Shown: piece after piece, positions 25,440 to 35,136 of the stretch
Layout of the letters: every line of letters starts with the position of its first letter
Position numbering within the stretch: the stretch's first letter is position 1
Assembly (NCBI RefSeq): GCF_000277125.1
Contig: NC_016946.1
Coordinates: 682,001-746,000 of the forward strand
Length of the DNA: 64,000 nt
Reading direction: 5' to 3'
Source of the DNA: Mycobacterium intracellulare ATCC 13950
GTDB lineage: Bacteria > Actinomycetota > Actinomycetes > Mycobacteriales > Mycobacteriaceae
Position numbers and translations under genes: made by a program
The notes under the pieces: generated by a model
Databases searched by the model: none
What the model was told of the DNA's origin: nothing
What the model saw: only the letters and a program-made list of their open reading frames with translations

Positions 25440-26508
25440 CTCACCCGACGAGGCCGCCTTCCGGGAGCGGCTGCGCACCTGGCTTTCGGCGCACGCCAAG
25501 GAGTTCTCCGACACCGGGGACGAGTATTGGGCGCGCATGGCCGACTGGCATCGCGCCCTGTACGACAACGGCTTTTTCGGCCTGTCCTGGCCCCGCGAGT
25601 GGGGCGGGCAGGACCTGGCGCCGGTCTACGACGTCATCGTCGACGAGGAGCTGGTGCGCGCGGGCGCACCGCCGCGACCCAGCGTCGGCTATCTGGTGTA
25701 CGGCATCGGCGAGCACGCCAACGACGAGGTGCGCAAGCGCTTCCTGCCCGGCATCATCAACGGCAGCGAGCGGTGGTGCCAGGGCTTCAGCGAGCCGGGC
25801 GCCGGTTCGGATCTGGCCTCGCTGACCACCACCGCCCGCCTCGAGGGCGACAAGTACGTGGTGAACGGGCACAAGATCTGGACCAGCTATTCCGACGTGG
25901 CCGACTGGTGCCTGCTGCTCGCGCGCACCGATCCCGCGGCCAAGCGTCACCGCGGCCTGTCGGCGTTCGTCCTGGAGATGAAACAGCCTGGCGTGCAACA
26001 GCGCCCGCTGCAGATGATCAACGGCGTGACCAACGAATTCGGCCAGGTGTTCTTCGACGATGCCACGGTCCCGGCGGACCGGATGGTCGGTGCTCCCGGG
26101 GACGGCTGGGCGGTGGCCATGACCGTCGTCGGGCACGAACGCGAGCCCTCCACACTGGGATACGCCGCCCGCTACGGCAAGCTCGTCCGAGAGTTGTTGT
26201 CGCGGAACGACGGTGACGTGCCCGAGGAGCTGGCGTGGGCCGCGGTCCAGTCGGACATGCTGACCCATCACGTGCGGCGGCGGTTGTCCGAACAGCTCGA
26301 CGGGGTTTCGCACGGCTCGGAAGGCTCGCTGGACAAGCTGCTGATGACCTGGGTGGAACAATCCGTCGGGCACGCCGCCCTGGCCGTCGCGGGCACGCGT
26401 GATCCCGATCTGCTCAGCGCCTACCTGTACAGCCGGGCGCAGAGCGTCATGGGCGGGACATCACAAATACAGAAGAACATCATCGCCTCACGAATCTTGG
26501 GATTGTAG
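25426..26508 (+). CDS. acyl-CoA dehydrogenase, large subunit of a split FadE pair
   Basis: A 360-residue acyl-CoA dehydrogenase with the FAD and substrate stretch GFSEPGAGSDLASL, the middle-domain GHKIWTSYSDVADW, and the C-terminal MGGTSQIQKNIIASRILGL. The usual catalytic-region Glu in GGTSEIQ is Gln here, fitting division of labour with the small subunit. TTG 25426 overlaps the small-subunit gene. It probably oxidises a CoA ester too bulky for ordinary FadE enzymes, as in the ChsE pairs. Its stop codon is the first part of a tandem repeat. Confidence 0.9.
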   Translation: MDFRDSPDEAAFRERLRTWLSAHAKEFSDTGDEYWARMADWHRALYDNGFFGLSWPREWGGQDLAPVYDVIVDEELVRAGAPPRPSVGYLVYGIGEHANDEVRKRFLPGIINGSERWCQGFSEPGAGSDLASLTTTARLEGDKYVVNGHKIWTSYSDVADWCLLLARTDPAAKRHRGLSAFVLEMKQPGVQQRPLQMINGVTNEFGQVFFDDATVPADRMVGAPGDGWAVAMTVVGHEREPSTLGYAARYGKLVRELLSRNDGDVPEELAWAAVQSDMLTHHVRRRLSEQLDGVSHGSEGSLDKLLMTWVEQSVGHAALAVAGTRDPDLLSAYLYSRAQSVMGGTSQIQKNIIASRILGL

Positions 26509-26619
26509 GAGTGATCGCGAACGCGGGCGAAGCCCGGGTGAAGCGGGTCACGACCGTTGAAGTAGGAGTGATCGCGAACGCGGGCGAAGCCCGGGTGAAG
26601 CGGGTCACGATCATCGAAG
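26506..26619. repeat. tandem 57-base intergenic repeat, two copies (MIRU-like VNTR)
   Basis: Two head-to-tail units at 26506-26562 and 26563-26619 differ at only a few bases near their 3' ends. Each begins TAGGAGTGATCGCGAACG and contains the hairpin CGGGCGAAGCCCG. The first TAG is the stop codon of the upstream dehydrogenase. The AGGAG that follows copy 2, apparently the start of a third unit, serves as the ribosome site of the hydratase gene. This stop/ribosome-site design matches mycobacterial interspersed repeats placed inside operons. Confidence 0.9.
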
Positions 26620-26628
26620 GAGTCTGAC

Positions 26629-27399
26629 GTGTACGACATGCCTACCGAAATCGATGTCCAGGCCGACGGCGCGCTGCGCATCATCACCCTCAACCGGCCG
26701 GAGTCGCTCAACTCGGTCAACGACAACCTGCACGTCGGGCTCGCGCGGCTGTGGCAGCGGTTGACCGACGACCCCACCGCCCGCGCCGCGGTCATCACCG
26801 GCGCCGGCAGGGCATTCTCGGCCGGCGGCGATTTCACCTACCTGGAAGAGCTGGCGAACGACGCCGAGCTGCGCGCGAAAACCATCCGGGACGGGCGCGA
26901 GATCGTGCTGGGCATGGCACGGTGCCGAATTCCCGTGGTGGCGGCCGTCAATGGCCCCGCCGTCGGGCTGGGCTGCAGCCTGGTCGCGCTCAGCGACATC
27001 GTGTACATCGCCGAGGACGCCTATCTGGCCGACCCGCACGTGCAGGTGGGCCTGGTGGCCGCCGACGGCGGCCCGCTGACCTGGCCGCTGCACATCAGCC
27101 TGCTGCTGGCCAAGGAGTTCGCGCTGACCGGAACCCGCATCAAGGCGCCGCGCGCCGTCGAACTCGGACTGGCCAACCACGTGGTGGCCGACCCGGTCTC
27201 GGAGGCGATCGCCTGTGCGAAAAAGATTCTGGAACTGCCCCAGCAGGCGGTGGAGAGCACCAAGCGGGTGCTCAACATCCACCTGGAGCGCGCCGTGCTG
27301 GCCAGCCTGGACTACGCGCTGTCGGCCGAGAGCCAGTCCTTTGTCACCGAGGACTTCCGGGCCAACGTCGCGAAATTCAACGCGGCCAAGAAAAACTGA
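26629..27399 (+). CDS. enoyl-CoA hydratase/isomerase (crotonase family)
   Basis: A 256-residue crotonase-fold protein. The oxyanion-hole motifs are RAFSAGGDFTYLEE and NGPAVGLGCSLVALSDIV. The second position has a Gly where many hydratases have catalytic Glu, and DGGPLTWPL covers the other acid position, so the exact activity (hydratase, isomerase or hydrolase) is uncertain. GTG 26629 has the site AAGGAG 6 bases upstream, derived from the tandem repeat. It is the fourth gene of the fadD operon. Confidence 0.88.
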   Translation: MYDMPTEIDVQADGALRIITLNRPESLNSVNDNLHVGLARLWQRLTDDPTARAAVITGAGRAFSAGGDFTYLEELANDAELRAKTIRDGREIVLGMARCRIPVVAAVNGPAVGLGCSLVALSDIVYIAEDAYLADPHVQVGLVAADGGPLTWPLHISLLLAKEFALTGTRIKAPRAVELGLANHVVADPVSEAIACAKKILELPQQAVESTKRVLNIHLERAVLASLDYALSAESQSFVTEDFRANVAKFNAAKKN

Positions 27400-27420
27400 G
27401 GCTGTCGGCCCGCGGTGGCC

Positions 27421-28965
<1,545 letters not shown>

Positions 28966-29007
28966 TCGGTCTTCGGCCGCTTGTTGCAACGCGTACTCTC
29001 GTGTTGA

Positions 29008-29022
29008 GAGAATAGTATTCTC
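29008..29022. promoter_or_regulatory. perfect palindromic operator, copy B
   Basis: GAGAATAGTATTCTC: 7-base arms around a single G, 58 bases upstream of the thiolase start. It differs only at the centre base from copy A at 23063-23077. It links the thiolase-meaB operon to the ligase and ferredoxin operons. Confidence 0.82.
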
Positions 29023-29080
29023 GTGATTGCGCGCGTGGCTTTCACCGCCGCGCACCCACCGGCCGAACTGGAGAAGACCC

Positions 29081-30220
29081 GTGCCTGAAGCCGTCATCGT
29101 GTCCGCCCTGCGCACCCCCATCGGCACGGCCCGCAAGGGGACCCTGCGCGACACCAGCGCGTTCGATCTGGCGCACCACGTCGTCACCGAAGCGGCAGCG
29201 GATCTCGACCCGGCGCAGGTCGACGACGTGATCCTGGGCGAAGGCCTCTACGGCGGCGGTGTGCTGGCGCGCCACGCGGCCCTCACCGCGGGCCTGACCC
29301 AGGTGCCCGGCTTGGCCAACAATCGCCACTGCGCGGCGGGCCAGGCGGCCGTGCAGAGCGCGGCGGCGAGCGTGCGCGCGGGAATGGACCAACTCGTCAT
29401 CGCCGGCGGCGTGAACTCGGCATCCACGTCGCCGCGGTCCCGGATGCAGGTGGACGGCGACTGGGTCGACTGGTTCCCGCCGACCCACCCGGACCGCCCC
29501 GACGCGCCCAACATGGACATGTCGATCACCGTCGGCTGGAACGCCGCCGTCAAGGCCGGCGTGACCCGCGAGGAGATGGACGCCTGGGCGCTGCGCTCGC
29601 ACCGCAACGCCATCGCCGCCATCGACGAAGGCCGCTTCAAAGAGGAGATCGTCCCCATCGACACCCCACACGGGTTGTTCTCGGTCGACGAACACCCGCG
29701 ACGCGACACCAGCATGGAGAAGCTGGCCGCGCTCAAGCCGCTGCACCCCGAAATCGAGGGCTTTTCCATCACCGCGGGCAACGCCTGCGGCGCCAACGAC
29801 GGAGCCGCGGCGTTGACGATCGCCAGCGACCGACTCGGGCTGCCGGCGCTGGCCACCATCCGGTCCTGGGCGTCGGTCGGCGTCGACCCGGCGATCACCG
29901 GTTTGGCGCCGGTCGAGGCGATCCCGAAAGCTCTTGGCCGCGCTGGCCTTTCGGTCGCAGACGTGAACCTGTTTGAAATCAACGAGGCCTTCGCGGCGAT
30001 GTGCGTGGCCACCATCAAGCTCCTCGACCTTGACCCCGAAAAGGTCAACGTCAGCGGCAGTGGCTGCTCGCTGGGGCATCCCGTCGCGGCGACCGGAGCC
30101 CGGATGCTCGTCACACTGGTGCACGAATTGCGCCGCCGCGGCGGCGGGATCGGCGTCGCGGCGATGTGCGCCGGCGGCGGGATGGGCTCGGCGACGGTGA
30201 TCGAGGTCGCGGCTCCATAA
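29081..30220 (+). CDS. thiolase (acetyl-CoA acyltransferase)
   Basis: A 379-residue thiolase from GTG 29081, with GGAGAAGA upstream; the frame extends 54 bases further but covers the promoter. The nucleophilic Cys84 lies in NNRHCAAGQ, the NEAF motif in FEINEAFAAM, the GHP motif in GCSLGHPVAATG, and the second catalytic Cys in MCAGGGMG. It should cleave a 3-ketoacyl-CoA, the last step of the beta-oxidation-type route encoded at 23-27 kb. The MeaB-like gene follows after 7 bases. Confidence 0.93.
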   Translation: MPEAVIVSALRTPIGTARKGTLRDTSAFDLAHHVVTEAAADLDPAQVDDVILGEGLYGGGVLARHAALTAGLTQVPGLANNRHCAAGQAAVQSAAASVRAGMDQLVIAGGVNSASTSPRSRMQVDGDWVDWFPPTHPDRPDAPNMDMSITVGWNAAVKAGVTREEMDAWALRSHRNAIAAIDEGRFKEEIVPIDTPHGLFSVDEHPRRDTSMEKLAALKPLHPEIEGFSITAGNACGANDGAAALTIASDRLGLPALATIRSWASVGVDPAITGLAPVEAIPKALGRAGLSVADVNLFEINEAFAAMCVATIKLLDLDPEKVNVSGSGCSLGHPVAATGARMLVTLVHELRRRGGGIGVAAMCAGGGMGSATVIEVAAP

Positions 30221-30227
30221 TGCGTAC

Positions 30228-31115
30228 ATGATCATCGCTGAGCTGATCGACCGCGCGCGCAACGGATCTCCCCGCGCGGCGGGACGGCTGCTCAGCCTCG
30301 TCGAGGGGGAGCAGCGCGACGAGGTCCTGGCGGCGATCGGCCCCGCGCCCGAGCGCGTGGGGCCCGTCATCGGCATCACCGGGCCGCCGGGCGCGGGCAA
30401 GTCGACGACGGTCGCCGCCCTGGTCGGCGCCTACCGCGCGCGGGGTTGCCGGGTGGCGGTGCTGGCCGTGGACCCGTCGTCCCCGTTCAGCGGCGGCGCG
30501 CTCCTGGGGGATCGCATTCGAATGGCCGCGCATATCAACGACTCCGACGTCCTCATCCGCTCGGTGGCGACCCGGGGCCATCTCGGCGGGCTGGCGGCCG
30601 CGGTTCCGGCGGCCATCCGCCTGGTGGGGGCGATCGGCTACGACGTCGTCCTGCTCGAGACCGTCGGGGTGGGGCAGTCCGAGATCGAGATCGCCGCCGT
30701 CGCCGACCCGACCGTCGTCATTCTCAATCCCGGTGCGGGCGACGCCGTCCAGGCCGCCAAGGCCGGGGTGCTGGAGGTCGCCGACATCGTGGCGGTCAAC
30801 AAGGCGGACCGGGACGGCGCCAAGCAGACGGTCCGAGACCTTCGGGCCGAGACCAGCGCCCCGATCGTGTCGTTGATCGCCGCCAAGGGCGAGGGCATCG
30901 ACGAGCTCATGGGCGTCATCGAGGACCACCGCCGCACCGACAGCCGCGCCCGCCGGCTGGCCCGCGCCCGTGCACAGATCCTGTCGCTGGCCCAGACCCG
31001 GCTGCGGACCCAACCTGACCTCGACCGGCTCGCCGAGGCCGTCGTCGACGGCGATCAGGACCCCTACACGGCGGCCGACCGGCTGCTCGCGCCGCGCACA
31101 CCTCAGGCGGACTGA
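30228..31115 (+). CDS. meaB: MeaB/ArgK-type GTPase, mutase chaperone
   Basis: A 295-residue G3E-family GTPase. The Walker A loop is TGPPGAGKST (51-60), followed by VLAVDPSSPFSGGALLGDR, the switch ETVGVGQSE and the base-specificity motif NKAD. These proteins protect and reload B12 mutases, so this one should serve the split mutase at 15.9-17.9 kb. It is co-transcribed with the thiolase behind the shared palindrome rather than next to the mutase. A hairpin terminator lies directly downstream. The gene symbol is by family; a second meaB for the housekeeping mutase is likely elsewhere. Confidence 0.92.
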   Translation: MIIAELIDRARNGSPRAAGRLLSLVEGEQRDEVLAAIGPAPERVGPVIGITGPPGAGKSTTVAALVGAYRARGCRVAVLAVDPSSPFSGGALLGDRIRMAAHINDSDVLIRSVATRGHLGGLAAAVPAAIRLVGAIGYDVVLLETVGVGQSEIEIAAVADPTVVILNPGAGDAVQAAKAGVLEVADIVAVNKADRDGAKQTVRDLRAETSAPIVSLIAAKGEGIDELMGVIEDHRRTDSRARRLARARAQILSLAQTRLRTQPDLDRLAEAVVDGDQDPYTAADRLLAPRTPQAD

Positions 31116-31118
31116 CGA

Positions 31119-31147
31119 CCCGTTTGTCCCCCAATCGGGGGAACGGG
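31119..31147. terminator. hairpin terminator after the thiolase-meaB operon
   Basis: Inner stem CCCCC/GGGGG with loop AATC, extended by CCCGTT and AACGGG, starts 4 bases after the meaB stop. There is no long T-run, as is usual in mycobacteria. Confidence 0.7.
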
Positions 31148-31247
31148 CATTCATCACCTTTGCGGACCGATCGGCGGAGGTATGCCGCGCGCGACCGTCC
31201 TACGTTGAGCGTCGAGCAGATCGCTTGAGACGGAGGAGGTCCGGCAC

Positions 31248-32144
31248 ATGACTCACACACCTGCGCTGCCGACAGTGTCTGGGCACGACGACCGGCTGGA
31301 GCCGTATCGCCGGATGTGGGTCTTGCGGCTGCTCGACATGGCGCTGGAAGAGGCACGCGGCGACGGCCTGGTCGACGAGGCCGTGCGGATGGAATTCGGG
31401 CAAGAGGCGGTGGCCGTCGGCACGGCTGCGGCGCTTCGCCCCGGTGACATCGTCAATGCCACCGCGCCGCATATCCGGCACGCCCAGCACGTCGGCCTGG
31501 CCCTGCCACTGGGTCCGGTCATCGCCGAGACGATCGGCAAAGCCCGCGGCGCGTCGCGCAAAACCGGCGCTGCCGATTGGAAGCAAGCGCTGGCCAACGA
31601 AAGCGTTCTGGGGCAGTCGACCCTGTTCGCCCTCGGCGACGCCAACGCGCAGCGGATGACCGGCGAAGGCAAGGTCACGCTGTGTGTCGTCGGCGGTCGT
31701 GACGCGCACTCCGTCGAATTCACCACGGCCGCAAAGATCGCCGTGACCTGGCGGCTGCCGGTGGTGTTCGTCGTGGAGAACATCCGTGGCGGGCCCGATG
31801 CGCGCCGCCGCGCCTATGAGACCGACGGGATGCCCATGCTGTCGGTCGACGGGAGGGACGTCGCCGCCGTGAGCGCCTCGGTCGCCGAAGCGGTGCAACG
31901 GGCGAGTGCCGGCGGTGGGCCCACCCTCGTCGAGGCGATCACCTACCGGACCAATCACCCCGTGGCGATGGATCCGCTGGTGTTTGCGCGACGGCAGCTG
32001 ATTGCCGAGGGCGTCGACGCCGACCGGCTCTACGAGGTGGAACGCGGCGCCCGCCACCTGGTGGCCGAGGCGATCGCGTCCGCAAAAGCGTTGGTGGGGG
32101 CCGAGGCTGAGCGGGCGCCAAACCCCTGGTCGGCGGCTAGTTGA
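31248..32144 (+). CDS. degenerate E1-alpha-like (thiamine-enzyme fold) protein
   Basis: A 298-residue protein similar to the alpha subunit of 2-oxo acid dehydrogenase E1: RMWVLRLLDMALEEARGDGLV, FGQEAVAVGTAAALRPGDIV and LPVVFVVEN. The thiamine-diphosphate motif is broken: where E1 alpha has GDG followed by Asn-Asn, this has VGGRDAHSVEF (148-158) and VENIRG (176-181). No E1-beta, E2 or E3 gene is adjacent. It may be a non-catalytic or repurposed homologue. It has a ribosome site GGAGG, and its 3' end overlaps the convergent response-regulator gene by 8 bases. Confidence 0.8.
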   Translation: MTHTPALPTVSGHDDRLEPYRRMWVLRLLDMALEEARGDGLVDEAVRMEFGQEAVAVGTAAALRPGDIVNATAPHIRHAQHVGLALPLGPVIAETIGKARGASRKTGAADWKQALANESVLGQSTLFALGDANAQRMTGEGKVTLCVVGGRDAHSVEFTTAAKIAVTWRLPVVFVVENIRGGPDARRRAYETDGMPMLSVDGRDVAAVSASVAEAVQRASAGGGPTLVEAITYRTNHPVAMDPLVFARRQLIAEGVDADRLYEVERGARHLVAEAIASAKALVGAEAERAPNPWSAAS

Positions 32145-32790
32145 GCAGACCTTGTCGCATCGCCTCGGCGACCGCGGCCGCGCGATCGCTGACGCCGAGC
32201 TTCTCGTAGAGGCGCTGCACATGCGTTTTGACCGTCGACGGGGCCACGTAGAGCTCGCCCGCGATCGTCGGGATGCTTTGACCGCGCGCGATTCGGTTGA
32301 GCACCTCGCGCTCTCGCGCACTCAGCACGGGCGCCGACGGTTCCGCGCGCTGGCGGATTTCTGCGGCGAGGCCGCCGACGAGTGCGGGGGCCACGACGTC
32401 GCGGCCCAGCGCGCAGTCGAGGACGGCTTTGACGATCTCGCCGCGCGTCGAGTCCTTCAGCACGAACCCGGCGGCCCCCTGCTGCAGCGCCTGATACACG
32501 ATCGCCGACTCGTCGTGCGCCGAGATCAGCAACACTCGGGTGGCCAAACCCTGGGTTCGCACTGCCGCCGCCACTTGCGCGCCGTCCATGCCCGGCATCC
32601 GGTAGTCGAGCAGCGCGACGTCGGGTTCGTGCACCTTGATCAATTCCAGTGCCGCAGAGCCGTCTTCCGCCTCGGCGACGACGTTGACCGAGCCGCTCGA
32701 CGACAGTGCGCGCACCACGCCCTCACGAAAGAGCGGATGGTCATCGGCGACGACCACCCGCACCGTTTCGGGGGCAGTCGCGCCAACCAT
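32137..32790 (-). CDS. NarL/FixJ-type response regulator
   Basis: A 217-residue regulator. The receiver domain has the acidic pocket VADDHP (D16, D17), the phosphorylatable Asp62 in VALLDYRMPG and Lys in FVLKDS. The C-terminal LuxR-type helix-turn-helix contains LSAREREVLNRIARG and YVAPSTVKTHVQRLYEKL. It is divergent from a histidine kinase gene, with 56 bases between start codons, and the two surely form a two-component pair. Confidence 0.94.
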   Translation of the reverse strand: MVGATAPETVRVVVADDHPLFREGVVRALSSSGSVNVVAEAEDGSAALELIKVHEPDVALLDYRMPGMDGAQVAAAVRTQGLATRVLLISAHDESAIVYQALQQGAAGFVLKDSTRGEIVKAVLDCALGRDVVAPALVGGLAAEIRQRAEPSAPVLSAREREVLNRIARGQSIPTIAGELYVAPSTVKTHVQRLYEKLGVSDRAAAVAEAMRQGLLN

Positions 32791-32846
32791 GGCCGACAGT
32801 GTAGCGGTTTGCCAAGCAACGGCGTTCGCCTTTTCTGTGTCGGCCG

Positions 32847-34124
32847 ATGAGTCATTTTTCAGTTTGCCCCGAGGCGGCGTGCCTCGATGAGTACGGTGAT
32901 CGGGTGGCAGGGGCCGGTGACGCGGAACTGGAACGGGTGCGCACGATTCATCAATTGCGCTCGTATCGAATCGGCTCGGTGCTTCGGATCGGTGTCGTGG
33001 GACTGATGGTCGCGGCCATGATCATCGGCACCGACCGGCACGAGTGGCCGCAAGAAAGCGTGCTGATCGTCCTGTACGCCTGCGTCGCGGCCTGCGCCGC
33101 GGCGTTGGCCTTCGCGCCTTTCCGGCGATGGATCGGGATGGGCCGATTGGTCGCGATTGGGCGACTGGAGCCGTTCGCGTTCACCGTCATCGACATCGTC
33201 GCACTGACGGTCTTTCAGCTGCTGTCCACCGACGGGGTCTACCCGCTGCTGATCATGGCCATGTTGCCGGTCCTGCTGGGGCTCGATGTCTCTTCGCGCC
33301 GCGCGGCGGTGGTGCTCATCTTCTCCATGCTCGGGTTCGCGATCGCCGTGCTGCAAGACCCGGTGATGACGAGCGCGGTCCGATTGCCGGAGGCGGGATT
33401 TCGGTTCCTGCTCTATGCGTTCCTGTGCTGCGCGGCCTTCCTGGTGGTGCGGATCGAGGAGCGGCATACGCGCTCGGTGGCCGGGCTGAGCGCCTTACGG
33501 GAGGAACTGCTTGCCCAGACGATGACCGCCTCGGACGAGGCGGCGCGCCGGATCTCGGAGTTCATTCACGACGGACCGCTGCAAGACATCCTGGCGGTGC
33601 GCCAAGAGCTGGACGAACTGGATACCGCATTCCCGGGCGATGAGCGCATCGTGCGGGCATCGGCCGGACTGCAGCAGGCCTCGGAACGACTGCGGCAGGC
33701 CACGTTTGAGCTCCATCCGGCGGTTCTCGAGCAGGTCGGGCTCGGCGCCGCGGTCCAGCAGCTTGCGGAGTTCACCGCCGAGCGCTCGGGCATCGAGATC
33801 GCCACGGACATCGACTATTCGGCGCGCAATGCCATCGATCCCGTGGTGTTCGCGATGGTGCGTGAGTTGCTGTCCAACGTCGTGCGACATTCCGCGGCGC
33901 GCAACGCGTCGGTCAGGCTCGGGATCACCGATGGGACCTGCGTTTTGCATGTGGTCGACGACGGCGTCGGGTTCAGCCCCGAGACCGTCACGCATCGCCT
34001 GGGGGAGGGGCACATCGGCCTGGCGTCACACCGCGCCAGGGTGGAGGCCGCCGGGGGAGCAACGGTCTTTTTCGATGTCCCGGTGGGCACGCACGTCTGC
34101 GTCGAAGTGCCGCTGAAGGACTGA
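32847..34124 (+). CDS. NarL-type sensor histidine kinase
   Basis: A 425-residue membrane kinase. Several hydrophobic helices between about residues 45 and 200 form a membrane sensor without a large external domain. The HisKA_3 dimerisation helix has the phosphoacceptor His in RRISEFIHDGPLQDIL, and the ATP-binding domain has MVRELLSNVVRHS and VVDDGVGFSP. It would phosphorylate the divergent response regulator. The signal is unknown. GTG or later starts are possible, because the first 25 residues look unconserved. Confidence 0.9.
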   Translation: MSHFSVCPEAACLDEYGDRVAGAGDAELERVRTIHQLRSYRIGSVLRIGVVGLMVAAMIIGTDRHEWPQESVLIVLYACVAACAAALAFAPFRRWIGMGRLVAIGRLEPFAFTVIDIVALTVFQLLSTDGVYPLLIMAMLPVLLGLDVSSRRAAVVLIFSMLGFAIAVLQDPVMTSAVRLPEAGFRFLLYAFLCCAAFLVVRIEERHTRSVAGLSALREELLAQTMTASDEAARRISEFIHDGPLQDILAVRQELDELDTAFPGDERIVRASAGLQQASERLRQATFELHPAVLEQVGLGAAVQQLAEFTAERSGIEIATDIDYSARNAIDPVVFAMVRELLSNVVRHSAARNASVRLGITDGTCVLHVVDDGVGFSPETVTHRLGEGHIGLASHRARVEAAGGATVFFDVPVGTHVCVEVPLKD

Positions 34125-34257
34125 CGGCGCTCGCACCGTCCGGTGGACCCGCTTCGTCGGTCACACCAGTCACCCGGGCACCAGTTTGGTTGGCATGAAG
34201 TGTGTTTGGCTTGCGCTATCGCCGGCGCTAGCACCGACGAGGCTCCCCTATTGATCC

Positions 34258-35001
34258 TTAGCCGCAATCGCTGATGAGCAGGCGGTAGCCGGCGTCGAGC
34301 TGTTGTTGTTCAAGGAGTTCCGCGTGTCGTCGTTGCCATCGTCTCGAGCGCAGGTCGGCTGCGAGCCGGCCCAGCCCGTCGGCCAAGGCGCCTTCATCGG
34401 CGTAGGCCAGCATCGAGATGCCGGCGCGGACGGTGGCGTCGAGGTAGGCCTCGGGCCGGCGCCAAAAGGCGGCGCCGAATCCGTCGGTGCAGTCATGCGG
34501 TATCGGTACGGTGTGCACCTGCGCGCCGCCCAGCAGCTCCACCAGTCGTTCAATCGGTACGTACAGCGCCTTATTGATGCGAGCGGCGTCGGGCAGATAC
34601 TCACGCAGCAACCAGAAGTCGTCGATCACTGCTTGATCCCAGGTGAATATCACGATTCGGTGGCGGCTGACCCGGCGCAGCTCGGCGATCCCGGCGGAGA
34701 GATCGCCCCAATGATGCACGGTCAACAACGCCATTGCGGCGTCAACGCACTTGTCCCGCAGGGGCAATGCCTCCGCCACGGCCTGGACACACTGCGCCGA
34801 GCCGGGAGGGCGCTGGGCGATCATCACCATGCTGGGCTCGATCGCGGCGACGGTCTGGCCCGGCTCGTATGAACCGGTTCCCGCCCCGACGTTGACGACG
34901 GTGCCCATCGTGGCGAGCGCGTCGCGCACCTGCGAAGCGATCCGCGGGTCGGGCCGGCGGGTGCTGCGATAGGTAGCACCGATCCGGTCGTAGGCCACCA
35001 T
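34258..35001 (-). CDS. class I SAM-dependent methyltransferase
   Basis: A 247-residue methyltransferase. SAM motif I is VVNVGAGTGSYE, the acidic residue lies in AAIEPS, and DAAMALLTVHHW resembles the post-motif of UbiE-like enzymes. The Cys-rich VQAVAEALPLRDKCVD is typical of the methyltransferase type 11 group. It is convergent with the kinase and divergent from the next gene. The target is unknown. Confidence 0.86.
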   Translation of the reverse strand: MVAYDRIGATYRSTRRPDPRIASQVRDALATMGTVVNVGAGTGSYEPGQTVAAIEPSMVMIAQRPPGSAQCVQAVAEALPLRDKCVDAAMALLTVHHWGDLSAGIAELRRVSRHRIVIFTWDQAVIDDFWLLREYLPDAARINKALYVPIERLVELLGGAQVHTVPIPHDCTDGFGAAFWRRPEAYLDATVRAGISMLAYADEGALADGLGRLAADLRSRRWQRRHAELLEQQQLDAGYRLLISDCG

Positions 35002-35136
35002 CAGCTCAGAATGACGCAGGTCGGACCAATTGTGCCAGCATCATTGTGAGTTACGTTCGAATCTCGTACCAAAAAGGATTGGTGTGTAGCGAGGCAAGCT
35101 GCCACGCTGGGAGGGCCTTCGAACGAAAGAGCCCCA

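Noticed and set aside
26506..26619. CRISPR repeat array
   Set aside because: There are only two units, with no unique spacers between them and no cas genes. The unit includes a stop and a ribosome-site motif, as in mycobacterial interspersed repeats.
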